Of a DNA stretch of 64,000 nucleotides, positions 22,890 to 34,360 are shown in pieces. This stretch comes from Rhyzopertha dominica (lineage: Eukaryota > Arthropoda > Insecta > Coleoptera > Bostrichidae). A program made the position numbers and the translations under genes. Within the stretch, counting starts at the first letter, position 1. Every line of letters begins with the position of its first letter. Where the stretch lies: positions 51,431,092 to 51,495,091 of the forward strand of contig QCXZ01000138.1 in assembly GCA_025024175.1 (NCBI GenBank). The letters run 5' to 3'. Below the pieces are notes generated by a model. That model saw only the letters and a program-made list of their open reading frames with translations, was not told the DNA's origin and did not search any database.

Positions 22890-23890
22890 CTGACCAAACG
22901 TGAAAAAAAGCTTGACCTAGATATGATTTTCTCATATGAAAACTACGTATCAATAAAAACAGAAAATAATAGAGATATACTCAAAAAGAAAGCAACATGT
23001 CGTCCCGGATTTGTTAATGTTAATTTTATTTCTTATAATTCTTTCCAACCTTATCAATATTATATTTCGTTCTTTATTTAATAGACTTCTTAAAATACGT
23101 ATTTCCCATATGGCTTTTAAAAAAGAGCTTGGCATCATTTTACAAATTGCTTATAACAATAACTTTTTAAATTATTTAATAGAAAAATTATATCTTAAAT
23201 ACTTACAAAATTTAAGTTTTCATTTCATACTATTGTTTCAAACCAAAAATAAAAGAATTGGTAGTCACTTAGGTCTATTGGTCTAGTTTCGGTAAATATT
23301 TCGAATTATTTTTTCATGCAATTCATATTTATTTTTCAGCTATAGGTAGCTTAGGATCCCATTTAGTCTACAACAAAGAATAAGATTCAACCCTTAAATC
23401 TTTCTGGTGTTTACGGATTTACTTACAAACTGAGTGCACGCCTCAAACAATTTCAAAGATATAAGAACGCTGATGTAGGTACTTCAAATTTCTTCTTGGC
23501 TAACCATTTATTGCTTAATAAACTCTACCAGTTTGTACAGTGTAAAAATTGATGACAAATCACCAAAATTAAACTTTTTAGAAATCTTAGAGATTTACAA
23601 AATTGTAAATGACCAAAGTCTCACTGTTTTAAATAAATTTCAAAATTTTAGAGTATCTATTTTGAATAATTTATTCAATATCATGTGTTGGTGACTTCCT
23701 TCAACTGCACAACCTGCACTCATAACTTTCAAGTCTACATGGTCGTTTTCATTTATGAATTTTTATATATATTTATACAAATTAATTTTTGTATTTTTCA
23801 TAGTTATTGTATAAAGCACTGGGGATGGCCGCTTAATGCTGAAAACGCTCTGCCAATTAATATTTAATAAAGTGGAGAAGACACTGATAT
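22890..23890 (+). mobile_element. Penelope-like element copy B (3' part)
   Basis: The + strand reads KKKATCRPGFVNVNFISYNS, then NRLLKIRISHMAFKKELGII (the linker that follows RT), NLSGVYGFTYKLSARLKQFQ (degenerate GIY-YIG region in which GVY replaces GIY and YIG is lost), SNFFLANHLLLNKLYQF and KLNFLEILEIYKIVNDQSL. The 3' UTR has GATGGCCGCTTAATGC (from 23824) and ends in AATAAAGTGG, like copy A. The reverse transcriptase is absent, so it is 5'-truncated, with several frameshifts. Confidence 0.8.
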
Positions 23891-24340
23891 ATAAATAATT
23901 TCTGTTAATGTTTGCGTTTTTTTATTCATTTGCTATATGATCTACCCAATAACAACATATCTCTTTGTATATTTTAAATTCATTTACTTATATAGGAGTT
24001 CGAAAAGATTCACATGGCACAATACAATAAAGCAACTAGAAAATGAGGAAAGGATATAAATTTTATGTTGTATGTTTTATTACTTAGAACAGTTTATTGT
24101 TCAATGTCAAAAAGAAAACAAATAATTTGGCGTACAAACAAATCCGAATTTTTTCATGTGTCGTGCGCCTACAAAATAAATGTGTATGCACCATTGCATT
24201 CTATCGATAAAGAGGCGTAGGGTCCTAATGGTATGAAAATATGGACTACATTTTGTATCAGAATACATTAACGAAACGAATGAAATGCTGTTCGCAATTT
24301 CAATACGAAAAAACCGCAAATGGACTCCCCCCACCCGTTC
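23891..24340. other. AT-rich spacer
   Basis: Nothing recognised. Confidence 0.35.
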
Positions 24341-24960
24341 GCATTGTTAATCCAGATGTTTAAATTTCGTTGGCTTCTTCCGTGACAAGCACAGCCGATT
24401 CGGCTCTTTTTTGCCGCGGGCCGACAGTTACGAATTGCAAATTGCCATTTTTGGGGGGTGGCGCATTTTTTATTTGAATGTTTATGCGGTCCTTCGTCGG
24501 TATCGGCTCGGGCGCGCGAAATATTTATGAAAGCTCGAGTTGGCCCCCAATAAATTCTTAACCCTGGGCAGATAAGGTTCTCGGAGATGTAATCTCGTTT
24601 CCTGAATTCGTTAGACTTACTGTTTTCTCTTCAATTTCACCCGCCCGGCCCAAGAATTATTCATACTAGATTTAGGGACGATAGCGCAACAAAAGGCGGC
24701 TAGATACTTCCGGAGCGGTTGGCTTCCGGAGCCGGCCCGGATCAAGACGAGGTAAGCTGGCGGTATGAGAATTCACGTGCTTTGCGAGGAATGCAGGATT
24801 GATTGATTTGATCGTCATGCTATGTGAGCGATGGACTGTAAAAAGCCTAGCAGCCCCATGGACAAAAAGACAAAGAACCCGATGGATGTAATTTTTAAGC
24901 CGTTTCCATAAACCGGATTTCAATTTTTGATTATGTTTATAAAATTGGTGGCGCCCGTTT
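24340..24960. other. GC-rich, transposon-free island
   Basis: Contains CGCGAAATATTTATGAAAG, CCCAATAAATTC and GCAGATAAGG, a GATA-type site, in a GC-rich setting. No frame with a domain. Candidate enhancer. Confidence 0.35.
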
Positions 24961-25315
24961 CAATTTAATCGAATTCCGAATCACGGATCCCGCTCTACAA
25001 GGCGTAAACGCTGCCGTTAGCTTGTGTAACATATAATTTTAGGTCACAAAACAAGTTCATTAATTTGACACGATCAAAAAACAAATTGAAAAACTTTCTG
25101 GAATAATAATTTTCTAAACTTCAAATGATCATGACGAAATAAATGCTTATGACTTGTGTTTGGTAGTTGTGATTGGCTGTATTAAAATATCTTACACGCT
25201 TTGAGAGGCATTGAAAAATGCACATATCGAGAAAGGTAATTATTTAAAATTTCTTTAAAACATGGTTTAAAACCTTAAAAATGCATGTCTATGCTGTGCT
25301 GTCTACACCTAAACC

Positions 25316-25364
25316 AACTGCAGATAGTACTATTTCGCTGTCATTACAGCTCATCAGTGCAGTT
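25316..25364 (-). ncRNA. Hammerhead ribozyme copy 3, canonical core
   Basis: On the minus strand: AACTGCA, core CTGATGA, stem II GCTG/CAGC with loop TAATGA, GAA, self-complementary stem III ATAGTACTAT, cleavage-site C, and TGCAGTT closing a seven-base stem I. An outer eight-base stem GTCTACAC/GTGTAGAC (25373-25380 with 25301-25308) extends stem I across an internal loop. Stem I loops and loop II often contact each other in active natural hammerheads. All conserved core positions fit, so self-cleavage is plausible. Confidence 0.85.
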
Positions 25365-25435
25365 TGGGTCTAGTGTAGACAACACGGCATAGAACTGGTT
25401 TTGCTTATATACCAAAGCAATGGTATGATGAAAGT

Positions 25436-25626
25436 GAGAATTTAGGATGGCAATGCCATCTGTCAGCATTACACTGACATGATGACAAAGCCACCTAGCT
25501 GCCTTAACGGGTACTACTTCCTAAAGGAAGTGACCTGTAGCCTGACAAATTGGCATGCAACTGCATACTTCAATTTGACAGCAGGCCCCCACGGCACTTT
25601 TTGCTGACGGGCAAGAACCAACATAC
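25436..25626. repeat. Left inverted arm, 191 bp
   Basis: Pairs with 25718-25908 with a single mismatch. Contains the nested palindromes GGATGGCAATGCCATC and TTCCTAAAGGAA. Transcripts of either strand would fold into a long, almost perfect double-stranded hairpin. Confidence 0.9.
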
Positions 25627-25627
25627 A

Positions 25628-25676
25628 AACTGCACTGATGAGCTGTAATGACAGCGAAATAGTACTATCTGCAGTT
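25628..25676 (+). ncRNA. Hammerhead ribozyme copy 4, in hairpin loop
   Basis: Same sequence as copy 3 but on the + strand: AACTGCA (25628-25634), CTGATGA (25635-25641), stem II (25642-25655), GAA (25656-25658), stem III (25659-25668), C25669 and TGCAGTT (25670-25676). It sits in the 91-nt loop between the two inverted arms. The 5' half of the outer stem is absent, so only the seven-base inner stem I can form. Confidence 0.85.
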
Positions 25677-25717
25677 GGTTTAGGTGTAGACAGCACAGCA
25701 TAGACATGCATTTTAAT

Positions 25718-25908
25718 GTATGTTGGTTCTTGCCCGTCAGCAAAAAGTGCCGTGGGGGCCTGCTGTCAAATTGAAGTATGCAGTTGCATGCCAATTTGTC
25801 AGGCTACAGGTCACTTCCTTTAGGAAGTAGTTCCCGTTAAGGCAGCTAGGTGGCTTTGTCATCATGTCAGTGTAATGCTGACAGATGGCATTGCCATCCT
25901 AAATTCTC
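25718..25908. repeat. Right inverted arm, 191 bp
   Basis: Reverse complement of 25436-25626 except one base. Directly abuts the right target-site duplication. Confidence 0.9.
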
Positions 25909-26021
25909 ATGGTTTAAAACCATTAGGAAACTGCATAATATGAAATATATGCAGTATTATCTGGTTTTATGTCCTTTATTTGGCGAATCATAAAAATGCT
26001 TTTTTAGAAATTAGATATTTA

Positions 26022-26104
26022 GATGGCAGCATTACACTGTCATGATGACAAAGCTACCTAGCTGCTGACAGATGGTATTGCCATCCACTTGTATCATACC
26101 ATTT
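26022..26104 (+). repeat. Internally deleted derivative of the palindromic element
   Basis: Contains part of the left-arm sequence (GCATTACACTG, CATGATGACAAAG, ACCTAGCTGC) joined directly to the reverse of the arm start (TGACAGATGG, TTGCCATCC) and then the reverse of the spacer (ATCATACCATT). The loop and both hammerheads are lost. Shows that the insertion at 25275 belongs to a family. Confidence 0.65.
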
Positions 26105-26380
26105 AACATTTGTATTTATCATTATTAACACAAAGTCTCTTAACGTTAAACAAGGCTTTCAATTGACCGCAACTATCTTTAACCAAGACTATGATAGTGT
26201 CATTGGAAAATTTAATTACACGGCCTGATATAGCCAAAAAAGAATCGGACCTAAGATAGAACCCTAAGAACACCACGTTTTGTAAGCAAAGAGTCAAAGT
26301 TTCAATCATTGAAGGAAACAAAACCAGCCCTATCACTTAAATAGGATCCTAGCAGTGCAGCGCTGTCGTCATAAAAATTA
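26103..26380 (-). pseudogene. Non-LTR reverse transcriptase fragment
   Basis: Minus-strand pieces read LLGSYLSDRAGFVSFND, DSLLTKRGVLR, GPILFWLYQ, then FSNDTIIVLVKDS and LKALFNVKRLCVNNDK. These match the Jockey-type palm LGSYLSDR..V..N..S....GVPQGS.LGP.LF, FADDT and following helix. The catalytic box reads FSND and frames shift twice. A short relic. Confidence 0.65.
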
Positions 26381-26479
26381 TAGCAACGCACTTTCTTAAA
26401 TTAATTGTCGTGGGAAACACAATGGAATGCCTCTGTGAGGTCATACATAAAAGGCATGATCTTTCCTCTTAAAAGCACC

Positions 26480-27400
26480 CGCAATCGTTTTCCCATGATT
26501 ATGGAGGGCGATGGATCTACACAAGTTATTTTTAAAACTCAACTGCGACTCAGAATATAATTGTTTTCAAAATGTTGGGGAAAAGTTCAAAAACTTATGA
26601 AAAAGTCGGCGTAATGGCTATAAGACGATGTTTGTTTTCATTACCTTTTTTGTGAATGGGTACTTAAGAAAAATTGTCAGGCATTTTTCCAAATCAACCA
26701 TAATAATCATTTTTTCGATATTCTATTTAGATAGTTCTTTACCCATTTTCTTTAATTCATAATCTCTTATTTGCTTCATTGATATGCTTGTCATAAGTTT
26801 TCGTTTATATGTATTCCGCAGCTATCGCAATCATCACAAGCGTCATTATCAGGTGATTTGAAAGAATGATTAAATTCTGTATTAAAAGTATCTCATTGGC
26901 TGTATCTTTTAGAAGGATTCTATATTTAAGACATTTCTTTATAAAGGGAGCACATTCGGGACAAATTTAAATGATATCCAAGATATTTTTGGAGGTATGT
27001 AATGTGATTCTATCACAGGAAATTTCAAAATAGGATTTCTTACCGCATTTTAACATCTTCAGAATTTGTATTGCGCGGAATCTCTCGTCCTCTTGGGTCT
27101 TTGGACACGATACCACTACATTCTCATTTTGATAAAGCGGTTGTTGCAGAAAAAGACTTGCATACGTTGGTTTTGAATAGTATCTAAATGAATAAGTTAC
27201 CTGTTTTTTATTCTTTCTGTCACCTGTTCTATCTTTCTTTATTGGTGCTAAAATGATGCTGGATGCCACAAACTGACGCTTTTGATTATTATTTTTTTCT
27301 TGCGACCAGAGCTGCGAAAATGTTTTGTCCTTCTGTCTTCTTGAATATTTTAAAAACACTTCAGTTTACATGTCTCTGCAAACTTGCGCAGTCCTCTTTC
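26480..27400 (-). pseudogene. Relic of an unclassified arthropod repetitive protein family
   Basis: The minus strand reads FSQLWSQEKNNNQKRQFV, then RKNKKQVTYSFRYY, MCSLYKEMS, FNTEFNHSFKSPDNDACDDC, CDSCGIHIKRK and MVDLEKCL. The layout (LW..-K.R..Y.Y..-S.K.P..D.C..CD-..DL.K.L) resembles a family I recall as multi-copy in arthropod genomes and suspect to be transposon-encoded, possibly with a zinc-binding Cys cluster. I cannot name its function. Frameshifts and stops make it nonfunctional. Confidence 0.45.
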
Positions 27401-27999
27401 TCTCAGAAATGTACTCCTTTACAGCAGTACGATTTTCTTTTCTTTCATTACATTTCTATTTGTTCGAGTTTCTTTTGCGTCTTCGCCCACTACCAACAGT
27501 CGTGTCTTCCTGTTCTTCAAATAAATTATTCTGTTGTCTTCATTGGTATCTTCCGGAATCTCTTCTTCTGCATTTTCTTCATCCTCCTCTTCAGTTAACA
27601 AGTGATCTGAATCTTGATTATTTAGTCTTCAGTTTTTGTTCGTTCTCTGCCTAATTTTGTTTGTTGTTACCAAGATCCGAGTTTCTGTTTTATAATTCGT
27701 GTCCGCTTCCATGGTTTTCTGCTTATCACGACTTCATTTCAAGGCCGTTGATGAACTTATTCTTTCTTCTTTTCTAGTATTCCATTCATTATACGATAAC
27801 TATTATCTGCTTAACGTCATCTAATACAATAGTGAACCGGGCATAAGATAGAGCTAAAACTAAAAGCGACTTATTACTCTTTGTCCAAACAGAACCAGAT
27901 GCCGTTTCAAAGTAATTCGGTCCATTTCCCTTTTACGATTAGCAGTGGGACCCCGAAGGAGTGTATTGCAAACGGTGCATTCTGCTTCCTCTTTATAAA
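27400..27999. other. Spacer, nothing recognised
   Basis: Pyrimidine-rich on the + strand with several open frames that look compositional. Confidence 0.3.
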
Positions 28000-28280
28000 A
28001 GCGTTTTATTAACGTCATAACTGTGACGCAAACCGAGTTTCGTTGGAGGCAACAACCCGCTCCACCGAGCAACTGTCATTTTAATGTAAGAGGAGCGCTC
28101 TTCAACTTTAATTTTCCAAATGGGAGTCGTTATTGTAAGAAATGCGAACGTTATGGGATTCATATTAAAATCGTAATCGCGGCTAGTCGTTTAATACGAC
28201 GTTTATTTTTGNACCTGAGCGNAATTGGTTCCGCGCTACTAACCAGTGGCGTTGCGGCGCGGCGGTGAATTGAGACGGCA
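28000..28280. other. Moderately GC-rich patch with two Ns
   Basis: Contains CCGAGTTTCGTTGGAGGC and a run of CpG near 28240-28262. No domain; possibly a regulatory island. Confidence 0.25.
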
Positions 28281-31200
28281 AGCTTCGCGATCTAATTGTT
28301 GATGATGGTGGATTTACTAGTAATTGATACTAATTGGATGGATTATTCTGCTGTATCTTTATGTTCAACGGTTGTTAGAACGTTTGACATAAAATATGAT
28401 TTGTTTAATGGCAACACAACGGTGTAACATTTATATAGAGTTTATTCACTTGGAATATTAAATAGTAAACAGTTTAACAAAAATTTAATGTGAAGTGAAC
28501 AACCAAAGAATTTTGGATTTGTCCAAGTATTTGAAACATCTTGTAATTTGAAGACAGCCACTCATTTTGAAAGAAAAACTGTGGTGATCTTCATTGGAAA
28601 TTTTATAACCTTTTTGATGAACTCAAATTTGAAATTAATTTTTTTTGTTCTGTCATAAAAAACAAAATTAATATTTAATATAATTTTTCACATATTTGGA
28701 TCATTATAAAAATTTTTGAAATGAACTAAAAATACGTTAAAATATGTAGATTATCCACACGAAATTTTATAATGGTCCTCGTATTAGATTAGCTCCGAAT
28801 GTCATAGTGATCAGTGCTTCGGTGTTTCAATCCGCTTTTTTAGCCTTCCAGTAAACATATTCAAAATATTTCAAAGAAGTTTTCTGCAAAATGGATATTA
28901 ACAAATGATGTATATGTATGTGGACCCTGCAGAATACGCTCCCAATTTTTGAAACTGTGGAAACAGAATTCACAAAATTCGCAGTACTAGTTACATAGTT
29001 ATGAATACATTCAAAGTATAATTTAAAATTGTTTCAGAGTGTCTTATGTTTGTTTATGACTATCCTCGATATAAAATAGTCCCCTAGTTTCTAATCAATA
29101 CCAGGCCCATTATAAAATTTCGTATCAATAATCTTCATAGTTTAATACGATTTTTGTATTTGCTGATTTTGTGATTCTGTTGACACATTTTCAGATTGTG
29201 TTCGTCAAAAATAAATAGCCCGTCTTCTGTCTTCTGACGCAATTCACTAAATACTATTGTCAGCTAAATAACTCATATATACAACAGGTGTATTTATACA
29301 TAATCAATTTTAAAACTTGATAAGAATGGCACCGCAGATTAATTATTAAATGTTGTTCTTTTTTATAAATTAACAAACAAATATGTTTTTATTGGCTTTC
29401 AAAAAATTCGATTTATAGGATTTATTTCAAAAATTTTATACGCGACACCTTTTTATATCACAGAAATAAGTTTTATTCATTCCAAGCCTTCTAGCTTCTA
29501 ATGTAATAAGAGGCTCACTATAAAAAAGACTATAGACAATCTGCACATGTTAATTCATTCTATGAGTTGTTTCAATTTTTTTAATGGTCTCAGTTTGAGG
29601 ATATATAACCTATTTTGTTATGCATTTTAACAAATTGTTTGTTTCTTATTGTAAATGTTATTTTATTGATGTCGTATACGAAATAAAACGGATTGTTTGT
29701 GGTACGAAACACTGGTAAAATCGTCTTTGTACTAGTGTATCGAAATGGAAAAACTTTTTTAATAGTAAAGTATCTACTTGTGATATCTAATTTGGAGAAC
29801 GTTTATTATTAGCTACTACTTGGCAAAGAACTGTTTATGTACATTAAAAGGATAGTTATTGTTATAAGTCAAGTTTCTTTTCAAAAGCCGCATGGGAAAG
29901 AACTATTTTTAAATAAACAATGAAAAACGGCTAATTGTATAAAGATGGAAAGAATTATAGGAAAGAAGCTTCCACGTCTGTTTTGAAACCGTGCCTTTTG
30001 AACAGATAGGTATTTGAAATGCCTTGTTTTGCAAACTTTGTCACCAATAATCATATTAAGTTTTACATCTGTGGAAAACTTAAAAAATGGCCTATTTTTT
30101 GGAGCCCATGATTTTGGAAATGATTGCTTACCCGCAAAACTGAATGAAAATATCTGATGGGGGACAATATTTTCTACCTTTGATGTAAAATTAAAAATGT
30201 CGATGTTAGAGCAATGGATTTACACAAAAATTCAAAAGGTTCATTTAATTAGGCTCACAAAACTCTACACATTTAATTTTCGAAATTGTTATGTTAAACA
30301 TTCATACAACTCATCCCGTATATTGTTATACCTCCGGGAACGTTGAAAATGAAAAATTAATTAAAATACAGCCTCTCTTTTACTGCGCGCCACTGCCCCA
30401 TGCTTTCGATTACATTAAGTAAACAGCGAATAAATATAACAACTGACGCGTGGACTTACATCATTTTCAGTTGTTTTTCTCTTGTCATACACAGAAAACG
30501 CCGTAAAATGAGAAAGGTTGACTTCAAAGATGTTTACGTTGTGTACAGGGATGTTTTGTGATCTGCCTTTTTTACTACGTTGGACGCATGACATCAAGAT
30601 GCGTCGACTGTAGTATGATGGTGAGATCAGTTAGCTGGGTGGTCTAGACTTAAAGGTGCCTCGATTTTTTTTATAGCCGTCACGTTTCGTTTGTTATATA
30701 GTAGTTGGAAACGCCAAGCACGTTTATTTTTAAAACAAGGCCTGAAATAATGCTTGTAAAATGTACTGTATGTGTTGGAATTTAAAATTCCCTACTAAGA
30801 AATACCGTTCTAAATGGATTAGAAGGGAACAGTCATTTACGTTAATATTTACTTTATTTTTTCAGCAAATTGTTAATAGAAATAATGTAAATTAAAAGGT
30901 TGTGGATTTATAGATTAAATTGGAAATCATGAAATTCAGTTAAGACAATAAGCCTCAAAACTAAAAAAGATGACTGTATTCAAGCAAAAGTTTATTGTTT
31001 GTAATTTATTAGCAGGAATGTCAAATATTAAATATTAATATGTCGTAAGTTAGGATAAGGATTATATTAAACAATTTACTGCTCGTTTGAAAATCGAATT
31101 ACTCATAGAAGATAATTTTATCGATAAAAACTTATTATGTACAATGAACAAAAATTAGCTGTTTATTTCCTGTTACAGATCATTGCAGTTATTCATTAGA

Positions 31201-31468
31201 GTTCGAATCTATTGCTGCGGAATATTATGGCCTATTAATCTGTTCTGTTGCGATACTAAAGCCTCTTCATACACAACATGTTTACCTGATGGCTTAGAAA
31301 TACCGTAGTATAGCATTTAAGCTGTCAATTACAGTACACGACAATATTATTATAGTGGTAACCACAATATTTTGTTTAAAAACAACAACACCATAGCCTC
31401 CATGTTCAAATTAACATTGTGTCATTATAGATGGTGATTTCACCATAACTCATGAATGAACCTACATA
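28281..31468. other. 3.2-kb AT-rich desert
   Basis: No recognisable transposon, RNA gene, splice-like exon or GC island was found. Largest featureless part of the window. Confidence 0.45.
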
Positions 31469-32758
31469 TTAACGGGTGGGGCATATAAAATTTGCATTTT
31501 TGATTGGCTATAAATAAAAAATTAATGAATATTTTTTCAAAGTTATAAGTTTATTAGAAAGATTGAACTTTTACATTTATGAATGAAATACGACATCATT
31601 CAAATAACTACCACGGCTGGTTTTGCAGTACCCCCATCCGATCAACTCAATTTTTCAGTACATTTTCGAATGTTTGGGCTTCAATTTCATGAATGGCAAC
31701 TTCGATTTCCTGTTTCAAAGCCTCAATAGTCTCTGGATGGTTCACGTAACACTTATCTTTAACGGCACCCCACAAATAATAGTCCAACGGTGTCAAATCA
31801 CAGCTGCGAGATGGCCAATTCACATCACCATTTCGGCTAATTACTCGATTTTCAAAAACAGTTCGCAAAAGATCGATGGTTATGTTGGCTGTATGGCAAG
31901 TGGCACCATCCTGTTGAAACCAAAGATCATCCATGCCATTCTCTTCAATTTTTGGAAACAAAAATTCGTTGAGCATGGCACGGTAACGATCTCCATTGAC
32001 AGTAACGGTGGCTCCTTCATCATTTTCGAAGAAAAACGGACCAATGATGCCTCCTGACCAAAATCCACACCAAACAGTCACTCGTTGTCATCACGTGTGG
32101 ATTTTCTGATCCCCAAATACGGCAATTTTGCTTATTGGCATAGCCTGCAAGGTGAAAATGAGCCTCATCTGAAAACACGATTTTTCGGTAAAAATGCTCA
32201 TCTTCAGTTAAACGATCTTCAGCCCATTCTGCGAATCGAAAACGCATTGAATGGTCATGAGGCTTTATTTCTTGGACTAATTGAACTTTGTAGGCTTTCA
32301 TATCGAGATCTTTATGCAAAATTCTCCTGAGAGAAGTGCGAGAAATGTTCAATTCTTGAGAACGATGACGAGTTGATGTTGATGGTTGTTCAGGCACACT
32401 ACGAGCAACAACAGCAATGTTTTCAGCTGTACGCACTGGACAAGAACGTAAATGTGTTGGTTTATTCAATAACGATCCAGTTTCACGAACTAGCTTGACA
32501 AATTGATCCACAAAATGTCGTGAAGGCATTTCATTTCTACTGAATTTTCCACGTAAATTTCTTACAGTTTGGACAGAAGATTCACCACTTTGGAAATAAG
32601 TTTTTAATATTTCCCAATTTTGTTCAAGCGTAAAGCGACCCATTTCGTAAATGTCAAATATTAAATTAAATTTCTGTCATAGCACGAATGACAGAAGTGT
32701 TGCCAAACTCAAAATAACCACTACTTCAAAATGCAAACGTTAGATGGCCCACCCTGTA
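31469..32758 (-). mobile_element. DD41D (rosa-type) mariner-like element
   Basis: Terminal inverted repeats of about 34 bp bound the element: ACGGGTGGGGCAT..TTTGCATTTTTG on the left, and ACAGGGTGGGCCAT..TTTGCATTTTG reading in from the right. Flanking TA dinucleotides fit the mariner target-site duplication. Total length about 1.29 kb. The single gene is on the minus strand. Confidence 0.8.
31647..32643 (-). pseudogene. DD41D mariner-like transposase, one frameshifting deletion
   Basis: The N-terminal piece (32643-32020) starts MGRFTLEQNWEILKTYFQSG with two helix-turn-helix regions and carries the first catalytic Asp in IVFSDEAHFHLAG. The second piece (32081-31647) carries the second in WFQQDGATCH and the third in SCDLTPLDYYLWG, 41 residues after the second. 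A small deletion after SENPHVM, near 32080, shifts the frame and removes a few residues. All three catalytic aspartates survive, so a single lesion accounts for most of the inactivation. Confidence 0.85.
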
Positions 32759-34254
32759 TAATAATTCTTTCGTATTTTATCACATTATTTTCAATTTTGG
32801 TGGATAAACAACCAAATTTTGCGATCAGCAAGGGGTTGATGCCATATCTGCTCATTTATCCCTCTCAATCTATACAGTATCAATAATGTAAAGAGAGCTC
32901 TTGGCAACCGTAAAAAAGAACAAGAATCAACACATAAAGACATCGTTCATCGCTAAAATAGAAATAAGAACACCCAGTAATGCTAGTTTTATTTGCATAA
33001 ATTTTGGTACATATATTTTTTGATGCCTGCGTAAAATAATAGTCGATATATATTAACTTTTCATCCAGATTCAAATATTTTTCTCTAAGAAAAGCATTTA
33101 ATCTACACTGTGAACTTTAAGAAGTCACATAAATCTGGCAGCAAACACTTGTCATCGTGCATATTTTATTTCATGGCTTGGTAATTTTTTTTTCCTAAAT
33201 TGCCTTTGCATTTAATTGGAATTGAAAATAGGCGTTTAAAACGTATGCCCTTCAGTGTATACCTAAATGTGAAACCCGAAAGCGTGTGATAATTACTTAA
33301 GCAAGCACCTGTTGTGTAAATCTGTTAGTGTTTGTCTAAGACTTTATCACTATTTTAGTGCTTCGAAAGAGAATAGCAAGTCATCCCGTCGTCGTATCGT
33401 ATGGTTTTAAGGAAATGTATTTAAAGTGGTTTCCTTTATAGACTTAAATACTATTAATGATTTGAACAAAGAATGTTACCGTGAGAATAATTTCCATTCA
33501 ACGACAGCTGTTTATTACTACCTGTCAGTAGTCAGTGCATAATTTTCATGTTACAGTCTGGTTATGATATAATGCTAGAATGTGTGGTCGTTTTGCCAAT
33601 AGGTATTCATGTAATTAATGGTTATAACGTCCACTGTTATTAATTAGTGCAACGTATAATTATTCAGGGTTTATTGCACCGGCACCGTTACAAGAATGTC
33701 AAGACAAAGATTGCTTTTGATCTAGTACAACGTAATTACAAGTATTTTGTGCACTGTGAGCAGACTATTCGTAAAATAACTACACTAATTTCTGAAATTT
33801 TGGGCAACATAAAAACATTCTAAATTCATCCAATCGTATGTTGGACCTTCTGTTATTCAGTTGAAGTTTCCTAAATATTGTTTTCAATTTAACTAAAAAA
33901 ATTATTATCTGTTTCACTGTATGTAAATAAGTACAAATGTACTAGGAAACAAAATTCTTATCTAGCCTGATATAAGAGGAATGTTATTGAATGTTTAACA
34001 AAAATGTTTTTTTCAATAAATTAAAAAAAAACACTTAAATCACCTTTAATNTAATTTAAGTATACAATCGCTCTGTTAGCAAACTCTGATTTCTGAATAT
34101 CTAAATAGAAGTTGAATCATTCCTGATAAACCATTTAATCCCAATACTTCTTTGCCAAGTATTAAACAACAGTTTGCTTTTACTCTTTCCTAATGATATT
34201 ACGAACGTTATATATTCAGATGACTTAAAACTAAAACTGAGCAGAATATTTCAA
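32759..34254. other. AT-rich stretch, nothing recognised
   Basis: No domains, terminal repeats or RNA genes recognised. One N at 34051. Confidence 0.4.
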
Positions 34255-34360
34255 GTCGCTTTTTCTACTAAAGATCGCCACTTAGCTACCGAAATACGTA
34301 TATAGTTTTTCTAAATTATTGTGGTTATGATTTTTCATACATTATTCAGATCTTAATCGA
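34255..34360 (+). repeat. Solitary unit related to the 11.2-11.9 kb hairpin array
   Basis: CTACTAAAGATCGCC, CTTAGCTACCGAAATACG and TTTCTAAATTAT match the array end at 11660-11725 over roughly 80 bp. Only one hairpin arm is present. Confidence 0.55.

Larger units (their letters stand above)
25262..25921. mobile_element. Palindromic hammerhead-bearing insertion with 13-bp TSD
   Basis: The perfect direct repeat ATGGTTTAAAACC flanks the insertion at 25262-25274 and 25909-25921. The 634-bp body (25275-25908) has this order: a reversed hammerhead block, a 70-bp spacer, a 191-bp left arm (25436-25626), a forward hammerhead block (25627-25717) and a 191-bp inverted right arm (25718-25908). The arms differ at one base (GGGTACT versus GGGAACT on the left-arm sense). 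There is no ORF of its own. TSD length and hammerhead type point to mobilisation by a retroelement, plausibly a Penelope-like element. Confidence 0.85.

Noticed and set aside
31185..31225. GTTCGAATC as a tRNA T-loop/B box
   Set aside because: No matching A box, acceptor stem or anticodon stem could be folded around it.
31623..32057. 144-codon + frame
   Set aside because: Antisense shadow of the DD41D transposase on the minus strand.
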